NCBI GenBank assembly: GCA_963665765.1
Contig: OY762464.1
Coordinates: forward strand, 372,001-436,000
From: Bin76 sp963665765
Lineage (GTDB): Bacteria > Actinomycetota > Acidimicrobiia > Spongiisociales > ZC4RG35
DNA length: 64,000 nt
Reading direction: 5' to 3'
Of this stretch, positions 1-8,672 are shown piece after piece. The position numbers and the translations under genes are program-made. Position 1 is the stretch's first letter; every line of letters begins with the position of its first letter. The notes below the pieces were generated by a model that was not told where the DNA came from, did no database searches, and worked only from the letters and a program-made list of their open reading frames with translations.

Positions 1-173
1 TCGCAACGGTCGGCCAGCACCCATATCCGGTAGGAGGGGGACGGATATTCCTGACGCCGGAGATCGGACACCAACTCACCTATCACCCCTTCCTCATTGT
101 GAGCGGGGATCACCACCCTCAGCAGCCTCTCCGGCCCGGGCCTCTCCCCGGTGAGATCCGCCGCGTCAGACAC
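1..173 (-). CDS. Family-2 glycosyltransferase, N-terminal fragment (runs off the window)
   Basis: This frame begins at a GTG (bases 173-171) that overlaps the end of nadC by eight bases and stays open to the window edge, giving 57 residues. After about 18 variable residues it reads VVIPAHNEE, then LVSDLRRQEYP and IWVLADRC. That is the nucleotide-sugar-binding start of a GT-A fold family-2 glycosyltransferase (beta strand, N-E-E, then the A-D-x-C/S strand). The acceptor and product cannot be inferred from this fragment. It lies directly downstream of nadC on the same strand and is probably co-transcribed, although it has no obvious link to NAD synthesis. Confidence 0.8.
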   Translation of the reverse strand, partial: MSDAADLTGERPGPERLLRVVIPAHNEEGVIGELVSDLRRQEYPSPSYRIWVLADRC

Positions 174-1008
174 CGGACAACCGCAGACTCACATCCACCA
201 CCGGCGCCGAATGGGTAATCCATCCCGTGGAGATGATGTCCACTCCCGTCTCCGCCACCTGCCGCACATTGGCCGGGCAAACCCCTCCGCTGGCCTCCAA
301 TCTCACGCGACCTCCGACACTGCTCACCGCCTTTTTCATCTGTTCGGGGGTCATATTGTCCAAAAGAACCACATCAGGGCGGGCTCCGACCACCTCCTGC
401 AGATCGTCGAGGTCCGCCACCTCCACCACCACCGCCACCTTCCCCCCGGTATGCCGCCGGGCCGCCCGCACCGCCCCCGCCGCGCTCTCCACCAAACAGA
501 GATGGTTGTCTTTGATCAGCACCGCATCCCACAGACCCATGCGATGATTCACCCCTCCCCCGATCCGCACTGCCTCCTTTTCCCAAACCCGCAAACCGGG
601 GGTGGTCTTGCGCGTATCGCTGATCCGCGCCCCCGTGGCGGCCACGGCGCGCACCATATCCCGGGTGGCAGTGGCGATCCCCGACAGATGCCCCAGCAGG
701 TTGAGGGCCACCCTTTCGGCCGCCAGGAGACTGCGGGCCGGACCACTCACCACCGCCGCCTTCGCTCCGGGGGACAGGTCGGCCCCGTCCCGGGTTTTCG
801 GCGCAAAGCCCACGCGGGGGTCCAAGAACCGGAAAGCCGCCTCCGCCACTCCCAGACCGGCCACCCTTCCCTCGGATTTGAACACCAAAGACCCGACCGC
901 CTCCCTACTCTCATCGATCAGGGAAGCGGTGGTCAGGTCGCCCCCCGGTCCCAAATCTTCGGAAAAGGCCTGCTCCAGAAGGTTATGGAGGTCTCGGGGA
1001 CCAGTCAG
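166..1008 (-). CDS. nadC: Nicotinate-nucleotide pyrophosphorylase (quinolinate phosphoribosyltransferase)
   Basis: Converts quinolinate and PRPP to nicotinate mononucleotide, CO2 and PPi in de novo NAD synthesis. Numbered from the proposed start, the conserved N-terminal EDLG..GDLT lies at residues 17-26, the quinolinate-binding RKTTPG at 133-138, GGGVNHR at 150-156, KDNH at 166-169, and LLDNM and EASGG follow. The start is unusual. No in-frame ATG, GTG or TTG lies between an ATG at 1146, which would overlap nadA by 142 bases, and a TTG at 954 inside the conserved motif. A CTG at 1008-1006 overlaps the nadA stop as CTGA and has a purine-rich GGGTGGG six bases upstream. It gives 280 residues, normal for NadC. 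Function is certain; the start is inferred. Confidence 0.9.
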   Translation of the reverse strand: MTGPRDLHNLLEQAFSEDLGPGGDLTTASLIDESREAVGSLVFKSEGRVAGLGVAEAAFRFLDPRVGFAPKTRDGADLSPGAKAAVVSGPARSLLAAERVALNLLGHLSGIATATRDMVRAVAATGARISDTRKTTPGLRVWEKEAVRIGGGVNHRMGLWDAVLIKDNHLCLVESAAGAVRAARRHTGGKVAVVVEVADLDDLQEVVGARPDVVLLDNMTPEQMKKAVSSVGGRVRLEASGGVCPANVRQVAETGVDIISTGWITHSAPVVDVSLRLSGV

Positions 1009-1976
1009 TTGCGTCCCACCCGGAGCATCCGCTCCACTGCTGATCGAGCCCGGGTGGCCACTTGGGGCGCCAGCACCACCTCGTGGGTCATGGTCGCCAG
1101 CGAATTCCTTATGTTCTCGAGCGTGATCTTTTTCATGTGGGGACACAGGTTGCAGGGACGCACGATCTCCACATCATCCAGTTCGTAAGCGACGTTGTCG
1201 GCCATCGAACACTCGGTGAGCATCACCACCTGGGGGGGACGCAACCGGCGCACCCAGTTGACTATCCCGTGGGTGGACCCCACATAATCAGCCTGGTCCA
1301 AGACATCGGGGGAGCACTCGGGATGGGCGATCACCGGAATCTCCGGCAGCATATCCCGAAGCTCCTCCAATTCATCGGCGCCGAACCGCTCGTGGACGAT
1401 GCATCTTCCTTCCCACAGGATGATCTCCACATCGGTGTGGTCGGCCACATAGCGGCCCAGGAACCCGTCGGGAAGGAAGATCACCCGATCCGAACCGAGT
1501 GATTCCACCACTGCTACCGCGTTCCCCGAAGTGCAGCAGATATCGGACTCGGCTTTTACCTCGGCGGAGGTGTTGACATAGCTGACCACCGGCGTCCCCG
1601 GATGGCTTCGTTTGAGACGCCGGACATCCTCGGCGGTAATCCCCTCCGCCAGGGAACACCCCGCCCGCAGATCCGGGATCAGCACCGTGGCGTCGGGGTT
1701 GATGATTTTGGAGGTCTCGGCCATGAAGTGAACTCCCGCCATCAGAATCACCTCGGCGTCGCTTCGGGCCGCCATTTGAGCGAGGGCCAGGGAGTCCCCC
1801 ACCAGATCCGCCACTCCATAGTAGATGTCGGGCGTCATGTAATTGTGAGCGGTGATCACCGCCCGGCGTTCTCTTTTCAACTGCTCGATCTCTTGGATCA
1901 ATGGCGCCAGGGCAGCCCGTTCCTCGGGAGGAAACACCTGCGGTCGGCGAGAGATTTCGAGGGTGATGGCGGTCAT
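1005..1976 (-). CDS. nadA: Quinolinate synthase A
   Basis: Condenses iminoaspartate with dihydroxyacetone phosphate to quinolinate, using an oxygen-sensitive [4Fe-4S] cluster. The 323-residue length is typical. The three expected cluster cysteines are visible at C107 (RAGCSLA), C221 (HPECSP) and C278 (CNLCPHM). Substrate-site segments HNYM (44-47) and VNTSAEVKAE (134-143) are also present. The gene overlaps nadC by four bases, so the two steps are probably translated together. nadB (L-aspartate oxidase), which supplies iminoaspartate, is not in the window. A 75-base gap separates it from icd upstream, and no clear promoter was recognised there. Confidence 0.95.
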   Translation of the reverse strand: MTAITLEISRRPQVFPPEERAALAPLIQEIEQLKRERRAVITAHNYMTPDIYYGVADLVGDSLALAQMAARSDAEVILMAGVHFMAETSKIINPDATVLIPDLRAGCSLAEGITAEDVRRLKRSHPGTPVVSYVNTSAEVKAESDICCTSGNAVAVVESLGSDRVIFLPDGFLGRYVADHTDVEIILWEGRCIVHERFGADELEELRDMLPEIPVIAHPECSPDVLDQADYVGSTHGIVNWVRRLRPPQVVMLTECSMADNVAYELDDVEIVRPCNLCPHMKKITLENIRNSLATMTHEVVLAPQVATRARSAVERMLRVGRN

Positions 1977-2051
1977 GATCTGCTCTGTTCGAGTGCTGCC
2001 AAGATTACCTCCGATGGTCTTTCCCTTCCGGTCAAAAGCGCAACAAGCAGA

Positions 2052-3290
2052 TTACATCCTCTCGATCAGAGCGGTGGCAAAACCGGAGGTACTCACTTCG
2101 GTGGCGCCTTCGGTGAGCCGGGCCAGGTCATAGGTGACGATTTTGTCACAGATGGCCTTCTCCATGCCGGTTGGAACCAGGTCGGCGGCTTCCAACCATC
2201 CCAGGTAGCGAAGCATCATCTCGCCCGAAAGGATCAGCGAGCCGGGGTTCACCACGTCCATCCCGGCGTACTTGGGAGCTGTCCCATGAGTGGCTTCGAA
2301 CAGCGCGTACCCGGCCTCGAAATTGATGTTCCCTCCCGGCGCCATCCCGATGCCGCCCACCTGGGCAGCCAAGGCGTCGGAGATATAGTCGCCGTTGAGG
2401 TTCAAAGTAGCGATCACATCATATTCGGCGGGCCGGGTGAGGATTTTCTGCAGGAAGGCGTCGGCGATTACGTCCTGTACCAGCAGGCGGTCGCCGGGGT
2501 CGCCTCCACTGTCCTCCCAACTCACCGCCTGCTCGGAAAACTCCTCTCGCACCACTTCGTACCCCCACTCCCGGAAAGCCCCCTCGGTGTATTTCATGAT
2601 GTTCCCCTTGTGCACCAGCGTCACCGACCGGCGTCCCTCGGCGAGCGCATGCTGCAAAGCAGCCCTCACCAGACGCTTGCTCCCCGTTTCCGAGACCGGC
2701 TTGATCCCGATGCCTGAATCGGGGCGTATCTCCCAGCCGAACTCGGTCTGCAGGTATCCCAGCAGCCGGGCCGCCTCCGGACTTCCGGCCGCCACTTCCT
2801 TGCCGGCGTACACGTCCTCGGTGTTCTCCCGAAAGATCACCATGTCCACCAATTCGGGATGGAGAGCCGGAGAGGGGACCCCTCGCAACCAGCGCACCGG
2901 GCGGATACAGGCATAGAGGTCGAGAATCTGACGCAAAGCCACATTTATGCTGCGTATCCCTCCTCCCACCGGAGTGGTCAGGGGGCCCTTGATAGCCACC
3001 AGATGCTCCCTTATCGCCGAGATGGTGTCGTCGGGAAGCCAGGAACCCGCCTGCCGATGAGCTTTCTCCCCGGCCAACACCTCCAACCACTCGATGCGGC
3101 GGGCGCCCCCATAGGCCTTTTGGACCGCGTGGTCAATCACCCGTCGGGTCGCCGCCCACACGTCCGGTCCTATCCCATCGCCCTCTATGAAGGGGACAAT
3201 CGGGTTTTCCGGCACCACCAGCCCTTCGGTGGTCTTCTGAATTCTGTCAGCCATCTCGATGTAATCCTCGCCAGTCGCCTGCTCGGCCAT
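2052..3290 (-). CDS. icd: Isocitrate dehydrogenase, NADP-dependent (E. coli-type dimer)
   Basis: Oxidatively decarboxylates isocitrate to 2-oxoglutarate in the TCA cycle. The 412-residue protein has GDGIGPDVW near residue 37, the isocitrate-binding SINVALR and DLYACIRPVR, FRENTEDVYAG, the catalytic lysine region VHKGNIMK, and NGDY. HGTAPKYAG near residue 335 contains the Lys-Tyr pair typical of NADP-specific enzymes. This is the E. coli/Bacillus type and not the monomeric Icd common in many other actinobacteria. It is flanked by era upstream and nadA downstream, all on one strand. It appears to be a stand-alone housekeeping gene with no regulatory partner visible nearby. Confidence 0.95.
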   Translation of the reverse strand: MAEQATGEDYIEMADRIQKTTEGLVVPENPIVPFIEGDGIGPDVWAATRRVIDHAVQKAYGGARRIEWLEVLAGEKAHRQAGSWLPDDTISAIREHLVAIKGPLTTPVGGGIRSINVALRQILDLYACIRPVRWLRGVPSPALHPELVDMVIFRENTEDVYAGKEVAAGSPEAARLLGYLQTEFGWEIRPDSGIGIKPVSETGSKRLVRAALQHALAEGRRSVTLVHKGNIMKYTEGAFREWGYEVVREEFSEQAVSWEDSGGDPGDRLLVQDVIADAFLQKILTRPAEYDVIATLNLNGDYISDALAAQVGGIGMAPGGNINFEAGYALFEATHGTAPKYAGMDVVNPGSLILSGEMMLRYLGWLEAADLVPTGMEKAICDKIVTYDLARLTEGATEVSTSGFATALIERM

Positions 3291-3352
3291 CTGCCAGAAT
3301 ACACCGGATGATCACCCTCCCGATCGCCCGGGGTCGGGATCGGCGGGAGACC

Positions 3353-4240
3353 TCAGAATCCGTATCGGTCGAGCAACGCCGAACGGCGCTGCCACCCTTT
3401 CTCCACCACCACCTGAAGATCCAAGAAGATCCGGGCGCCGAAGAAAGCCTCCAATTCCCGTCGCGCCGCGCCGCCGGCCTCCTGCAGCCGGGCGCCCCCC
3501 TTCCCGATCACTATCCCCTTTTGCGAGGAGCTCTCCACCACCAGCTTGGCCCTGATCATCACCAATCCGTCATGGCGCACCGAGAGATCCTCGACCCTCA
3601 CCAGCAGGGAGTGAGGTAGTTCCTGGCGGAGTCCGGCCAGGAACTTTTCCCTGATCACTTCGGAGGCGAAAAAGGAGTCCGGTTGATCGGTGACCGCGGA
3701 GGACGGGAAGTACATCGGGCCTTCGGGCAGGCGATCGGAAAGTTCCTGCAACACGGCTTCCAGATTGTCTCCCCGGAGGGCGCTGATCGGAACGTAGGCG
3801 GCGAAGTCCCACCGGGCCGCCTCCAGCAGGCAGGCGGCGGTTCGCTCTTTGGAGAACCTGTCGGTCTTATTGACCATCACCACCACCTTGGAAGGGTCGT
3901 TGGCCAATCGTTGGGCGATCCTTTGGTCACCCGGCCCGATGGACCGGCGGACATCCACCAAAAAAGCGATTACGTCCGCGTCCGCCAGAGTCCCGTACAC
4001 CAGTCGGTTCAGGCGGTTGCCCAGCTCGTTGCGGGGCTTGTGCAACCCGGGCGTATCCACCAACACCATCTGCCAACGGGGAGGACGCCGGTCGGGATCG
4101 GTGACCACCCCCCGGATGGTGTTGCGGGTGGTCTGGGGACGGGGCGAGGTGATCGCCACCTTATGGCCCACCAAGGCGTTGACCAACGTGGATTTCCCGA
4201 CATTGGGACGGCCCACCACCGAGACGAATCCGGATTTCAC
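3353..4240 (-). CDS. era: GTPase Era, 16S rRNA-binding ribosome assembly factor
   Basis: An essential GTPase that binds the 3' end of 16S rRNA during 30S maturation. The G motifs are G1 GRPNVGKST (10-18), G2 region TTRN (37-40), G3 DTPG (62-65) and G4 NKTD near 122. The C-terminal KH RNA-binding domain follows, with IGKGG near 247, then FFGARIFLDL. Length is 295 residues, standard for the family. It is preceded by ybeY and the CorC-like gene in the same direction. The ybeY-corC-era order is a widely conserved ribosome-maturation neighbourhood and supports all three assignments. The gap to the CorC-like gene is 42 bases. Confidence 0.96.
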   Translation of the reverse strand: MKSGFVSVVGRPNVGKSTLVNALVGHKVAITSPRPQTTRNTIRGVVTDPDRRPPRWQMVLVDTPGLHKPRNELGNRLNRLVYGTLADADVIAFLVDVRRSIGPGDQRIAQRLANDPSKVVVMVNKTDRFSKERTAACLLEAARWDFAAYVPISALRGDNLEAVLQELSDRLPEGPMYFPSSAVTDQPDSFFASEVIREKFLAGLRQELPHSLLVRVEDLSVRHDGLVMIRAKLVVESSSQKGIVIGKGGARLQEAGGAARRELEAFFGARIFLDLQVVVEKGWQRRSALLDRYGF

Positions 4241-4282
4241 GATATCCGGCGCCGGGCGGCGGATATCTGACCGTGGCGGAGG

Positions 4283-5446
4283 TTATCTCGCCCCAAACCT
4301 CTCCCCCATGCGCTGCACTCGCAACTCCGACACCCGATGCCCGAGAACTTCCTCAACCTTGAAATCCACTCCCCGGGTGGAAAGAACCTCCCCCACGCCG
4401 GGAACCCGGCCCGCCAAAGCCAACACCAGACCACCCACCGTGTCCCACTCCTCCTGAGGAAGGGTGACTCCCAGCAGGGTCCCCAGATCGTCCACCGGGT
4501 AGCGACCATCCACATGCCAGACGCCCCCCTCCTCGGCCCGAAGCCATTCGTCCTGCTCGTCGTGCTCATCCACTATCTCTCCCACCAACTCTTCCAGCAA
4601 GTCCTCGATCGTCACCAGACCGGCCGTGCCGCCGTGCTCGTCGATCACCACCGCCATGTGATCGCCATGGCGCCGCATCTCCCGCAACAGATCCGAGACC
4701 GCTTTGGTCTCGGGAACGTAAAGCGGTGTTCTCTGGATCTCCGCCACGGTGGAGCGGCGGTCCCCTTCCACCAGAACCGAAAGGAGATCCTTGGCCAACG
4801 CCATTCCCACCACGTGATCGATCCCTCCGTCCAGCACCGGGAAGCGGGAAAATCCGTATTCCTTGACAATCTTCACCAAATCGTCCGGTTCCGCATCCAC
4901 CGTTACCGTGACCATGTCGGTGCGGGGGACCATCACTTCTCTGACAATGGTCTCCGAAAACTCCAGCACCGATGAGATCATCTCCTTTTCCTCCGACAGT
5001 TCCTGCCCCCCGTAGTCGGAGTGGTCGGCATCGACCGGCGAGGGGGATACCCCCAGCCGGGAATGGAGACGACCGGCGATTTCCACCAGCCCACTCAGCC
5101 GTTTCCCCCCTTCCCACCGATGGCCTGTCCAACCTGCCGCCAGCCTGACCACCGTCATGACCACCAGTGCCCAGGCCACCGACAACCATCCATTGAGTCC
5201 GGACGCCGAGAGTCCGGCGGTGAGCAGCGCCGCCGCCCCGAGCGCGATCGCTCCCTCTACCCCCCACCCGGCCGAGATCATCCATCGGTCCCCTCTCAAG
5301 ATGCGACTGTGCCGAGCCGCCCGGGACAGACCTTCGGCGGCCGCCTGCGCCTCTCCGGCGCGGTCCATACCCGCCAGAGAGGAAAGCGCCATGCGGAGGA
5401 GAGCGCCGAGCACGGCCAACACCGCTCCGACCACGATCAGGATCAT
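4283..5446 (-). CDS. CNNM/CorC-type membrane protein with paired CBS domains
   Basis: The 387-residue protein has a membrane-embedded N-terminus with hydrophobic stretches near residues 1-20, 62-83 and 88-105. Next comes the linker IVREVMVPRTDMV, two CBS domains (about 185-300, including DEHGGTAGLVTIEDLLEELVG), and a C-terminal CorC_HlyC transporter-associated domain that starts near DGRYPVDDL. Family members are implicated in Mg2+ or Co2+ efflux, but substrate cannot be read from sequence. The CBS pair probably binds adenylate nucleotides. Its start overlaps the ybeY stop as ATGA, so the two are translationally coupled. It is often annotated as hemolysin, a name that should not be taken literally. 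The N-terminal transmembrane domain is weakly conserved. Confidence 0.88.
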   Translation of the reverse strand: MILIVVGAVLAVLGALLRMALSSLAGMDRAGEAQAAAEGLSRAARHSRILRGDRWMISAGWGVEGAIALGAAALLTAGLSASGLNGWLSVAWALVVMTVVRLAAGWTGHRWEGGKRLSGLVEIAGRLHSRLGVSPSPVDADHSDYGGQELSEEKEMISSVLEFSETIVREVMVPRTDMVTVTVDAEPDDLVKIVKEYGFSRFPVLDGGIDHVVGMALAKDLLSVLVEGDRRSTVAEIQRTPLYVPETKAVSDLLREMRRHGDHMAVVIDEHGGTAGLVTIEDLLEELVGEIVDEHDEQDEWLRAEEGGVWHVDGRYPVDDLGTLLGVTLPQEEWDTVGGLVLALAGRVPGVGEVLSTRGVDFKVEEVLGHRVSELRVQRMGERFGAR

Positions 5447-5910
5447 CGCCTCTTCAAACCCCTCTCCGCCAGATGTCGCCTTTCCCGTTCCTCCATGGCC
5501 ACCGCCTCGGAGTCGGAATCGTGAAGGTAGCCCAGCAGATGCAATATCCCGTGCACCACCATGAGTCCCATCTCTTCGGAAAAATCCCAGCCTGCCCGGG
5601 CAGCCTGACGGCGCACATAATCAGGTGCGATCACCACATCCCCCAAGTGCAATGGCGGACCACGCGATGAGCCGACCGGTTCCCCCACACCGGGTTTGAT
5701 AACTTGCAGTGGGAGCGCCAGCACATCGGTGGCGCGGTTTTGACGCCGGTGACACCGGTTCAACTCGGCGATCCGGCAGTCGGAGACGAGCGTCACGTCC
5801 ACCAGGCAATTCCCTCCGTATCCCTCTCGCGCCAGCACCACCTGAGCCAAACGCTCCAACACCACCGGATCCACCGGGGAGTCCTGCTCACAGATGATCT
5901 GCACGTTCAT
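5443..5910 (-). CDS. ybeY: Endoribonuclease YbeY, rRNA maturation factor
   Basis: A single-strand endoribonuclease involved in 16S rRNA 3'-end processing and ribosome quality control. The 155-residue protein has the metal-binding HGILHLLGYLH segment near residue 120. The three zinc-ligand histidines keep their usual spacing, but the Asp that normally precedes the third His (GYDH in most family members) is Leu. The upstream CRIAELNRCHR and ATDVLALPL match the family, although the usual TDVLSFP is TDVLALP. It is coupled to the CorC-like gene by an ATGA overlap. Some 60 bases separate it from the PgpH-like gene upstream. Confidence 0.92.
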   Translation of the reverse strand: MNVQIICEQDSPVDPVVLERLAQVVLAREGYGGNCLVDVTLVSDCRIAELNRCHRRQNRATDVLALPLQVIKPGVGEPVGSSRGPPLHLGDVVIAPDYVRRQAARAGWDFSEEMGLMVVHGILHLLGYLHDSDSEAVAMEERERRHLAERGLKRR

Positions 5911-5969
5911 CTTGCAGGCGGGATCGGATCGGGAGTCTCCGGCGGACTACTAGATGAAGGCTCTTCCAT

Positions 5970-8672
5970 TCAGGGAAAGTTGGGATATTGGATGCGCTGA
6001 TGGTAATGACCCGCCATGGCGTCTATGAAAGCATTGCGGATCATCTGAAGTTCGGCGAAGGTGAGCGAGGATTCGTTCAACTGATAGTCGGACATCTTTT
6101 CACGGATGATCCCGTCTATCACCGAGCCTATGGCCTGAAGAGTCGGCTCGGGTGGCGTACTCTCCCCGTGGGTGGCCTGGAATGCCGCCCGGCAGGCTCC
6201 CTCCACCCCGTCTGCCAGCATCACTATGGCCATCTCCTTGGATCGGGGCTTTTCCCCCACGTGCCGATAATCATCCACGTCCACCCCTTCCTCGTCATAC
6301 ATACCCAGAGCCTTGTCGTAGAAATAGCGCATGATTCCGGTGCCGTGGTGGGTGAGTATGCCTTCCTTAACCGATGAGGGGATCCGGTAGCGGGAGGCAA
6401 GGTTTAACCCGTCCACCACATGCTGACGTATCACCCCCGCCGATTCCTGCGGACTCATCCGATCATGGGGATTGACCGCCCCGAATTGGTTCTCGATGAA
6501 AAATTGGGGATTCTCGGTCTTGCCCAGATCGTGGTAATAGGAGGCAGCCCTGGCCAGGAGGTTGTTGGCCCCGATGGAGGTGGCGGCGGCACTGGCCAGG
6601 GTTCCCACCATCAGGGAGTGGTTGAACGTCCCGAAGGCCTTCTCCTGCAGCAATTGCAACGCCTCATGGTTGCGGTCGGTGAGATCCAGCAATCTCAGGG
6701 TGGTGGTGACGTCGAACAGTCCCTCGAAAAAGGAGATGGATGACAGCGCCACCAAGGCTCCGATCAGGGAGGAGGCGAAAGCCAAAACTCCCGCCTGAAC
6801 CATCACCCCCACCGGCGATTGGGAGATACTGGAGTGAAATATCCAGGCGGTGGCGGCCGCGATTACCGCCAAAGCCACGGCCGAGACCGCCACCGAGTTG
6901 CGGAATGCCCGGCGACTGGAAGCGGCCGAGATAAATCCCACCGGGGCCAGGGTGGCCAGAAGAGCGTAGGTGGTGGCGCCTGGATCACGAGTCCCGACCG
7001 CGGTGATCACTGCCAGAACCACCGCCATTAAAAGACCCACCCGGTTGTCCAGCAACACCACGGCAAAATACCCAAAGGCCACGGCCGGGAGAAGATATAT
7101 GCCGACTTCGTATCCGAACACCTCGCCGATGAAAGTGGCGCCCCGCACCGCGGCGGCGGACAGGACCGTGAGGATCCCGAACAGGGTGAGCAGAGGAATC
7201 CGCTCCCAAAGGTCGGGGCGTATCCGGTAGATGAACAGGGAGAGTACCGCCACCACCGCTCCCAGCACGACCAGCACGCCGGCCTCCTGCACGGGCCGGC
7301 CGGTGGCCGCTCCGGTCTGAGCGATCACGTCGATCGTCAGTTGGGTCAGAGGCTCCCCCTCGGCGATGATCGGCTGCCCGGATCGATAGGAAACCGTCAC
7401 CGGCTCCTGGGCATCCCGGGCCTCTTGACGCAATTCGTCGGTGGCCCGGGTGTCGAGCAGGGAATTGGGTCGCAGGAATGAGGCGGCGATATCCGCAACT
7501 GCCTCGCCGGCCGCCGGACTGCGGACACCATCGATGAACACCACCGGCGGGTCGGAAAGAATGTCGCTCTGTGCCGAGAGGAGATCCTCGCTCTTGATCT
7601 CCCCGGCGAAAGAATCGACCATCAAAGTAAGCGCGGCCCGCTCGATCTCCACCAGCCCGGGGGCGATCCCCGACACCTCTCGAATCAGATCATCGGTGGC
7701 CACCTCCACCAGGGTTGCCACCGAACTGGTGTTCAATTGGGGATAGAACCGAACTATCTCCTGGTTCTGCACTTGGGCGGCCCTCGTAAGCGGAACGAAG
7801 GGAATCGGGGCGATGGAGCACTCCGCGTCCTCTCCAAAACACACCACGGTCTGGCTCCGGCGGGGAAGATAGATGGTGAAACCGGCGGGAAGATCGGAGT
7901 CTTGGCTGTCCACCACCACTTCCCACACCCCTTCCGGCACTTCCAGCCGGAAGTCCCCGTTGGCCTGAGTTTGAGTGTCATAGCCTTCCCCGCTCGGAGA
8001 TACGGCCCGCACCGTCACCAATTGCAGGCCGAATTCCGGATACTTCCCCGATCGGGTGATGGCGGCGTTCGAGTCGAAATCCAAAAAGACCCGGCCCGTG
8101 AGGGTAACTCCCGAAGGCGGACGGTCGGTCGCGGCAGGGGTGGGATCGGGGGTGACCAGAGACGGATCCGCCTCCCCCCCGGGCGCGGTGGCTGCGTTTC
8201 CATCCGCCGTATCTTCCCCTCCGAAAGGTTCGTCCGGGGGCGTCCCCGCTCCGGTGGTCGTGGTGGAAGTGGTGGTGGTTATGGTCGTGGTGGTGGTACT
8301 GGTGGGAGGCAGAGAAAGGGTGCTCACCCAATCGGGCGCCGGATCTATCACGCCACTCCTGATCACCGCGAACAACCGTGACAGGTCGCTGTTCACCTGC
8401 TGTTCCATGCTCTCATCGCGGATGGTTACATTCTCCACCCGGTCGGCCGCCGCTTCCCGCAGCCCCTCGGTGGCCTCCTGATCCACCACTTCACTGCTGC
8501 GCTGCGCCACATATTCCCGGGTGGCCAGTTCACCCACTCGCAGGTCAACCTCACCGCTGGCGGCGCCCAAGGTCAGGATCGCCCAGGCCAGCGTCACAAC
8601 GGACACCAGCATCAGGCCACGTATCAGTGACTTCTCTCCGGTCTTGGGAGATGCGTTACCCGCGCCGGTCAT
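5970..8672 (-). CDS. PgpH-type 7TM-HD phosphohydrolase with an Ig-like insertion in the sensor domain
   Basis: Relatives such as Listeria PgpH hydrolyse cyclic di-AMP. Order of parts in the 900 residues: signal anchor at about 18-38; first half of the extracytoplasmic 7TMR-HDED domain (40-117); Thr-rich linker (123-140) and acidic/Pro spacer; an Ig-like beta domain at about 187-295 with GRVFLDFDSN, ANGDFRLEVPEG and YLPRR segments resembling SdrD-B/CNA-B repeats; the second HDED half (296-440); about seven membrane helices (464-655); and a cytoplasmic HD domain with H685, catalytic HD at 714-715 (YYHDLGKTENP) and THHGTGIMRYFY. Nothing is missing from the HD core. It is coupled to phoH by ATGA. 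The substrate is inferred from family only. Confidence 0.9.
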   Translation of the reverse strand: MTGAGNASPKTGEKSLIRGLMLVSVVTLAWAILTLGAASGEVDLRVGELATREYVAQRSSEVVDQEATEGLREAAADRVENVTIRDESMEQQVNSDLSRLFAVIRSGVIDPAPDWVSTLSLPPTSTTTTTITTTTSTTTTGAGTPPDEPFGGEDTADGNAATAPGGEADPSLVTPDPTPAATDRPPSGVTLTGRVFLDFDSNAAITRSGKYPEFGLQLVTVRAVSPSGEGYDTQTQANGDFRLEVPEGVWEVVVDSQDSDLPAGFTIYLPRRSQTVVCFGEDAECSIAPIPFVPLTRAAQVQNQEIVRFYPQLNTSSVATLVEVATDDLIREVSGIAPGLVEIERAALTLMVDSFAGEIKSEDLLSAQSDILSDPPVVFIDGVRSPAAGEAVADIAASFLRPNSLLDTRATDELRQEARDAQEPVTVSYRSGQPIIAEGEPLTQLTIDVIAQTGAATGRPVQEAGVLVVLGAVVAVLSLFIYRIRPDLWERIPLLTLFGILTVLSAAAVRGATFIGEVFGYEVGIYLLPAVAFGYFAVVLLDNRVGLLMAVVLAVITAVGTRDPGATTYALLATLAPVGFISAASSRRAFRNSVAVSAVALAVIAAATAWIFHSSISQSPVGVMVQAGVLAFASSLIGALVALSSISFFEGLFDVTTTLRLLDLTDRNHEALQLLQEKAFGTFNHSLMVGTLASAAATSIGANNLLARAASYYHDLGKTENPQFFIENQFGAVNPHDRMSPQESAGVIRQHVVDGLNLASRYRIPSSVKEGILTHHGTGIMRYFYDKALGMYDEEGVDVDDYRHVGEKPRSKEMAIVMLADGVEGACRAAFQATHGESTPPEPTLQAIGSVIDGIIREKMSDYQLNESSLTFAELQMIRNAFIDAMAGHYHQRIQYPNFP

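Noticed and set aside
3291..3352. Hairpin CCGATC/GATCGG between icd and era as a terminator of era
   Set aside because: Stem is short, the loop is long and no T-run follows on the minus strand.
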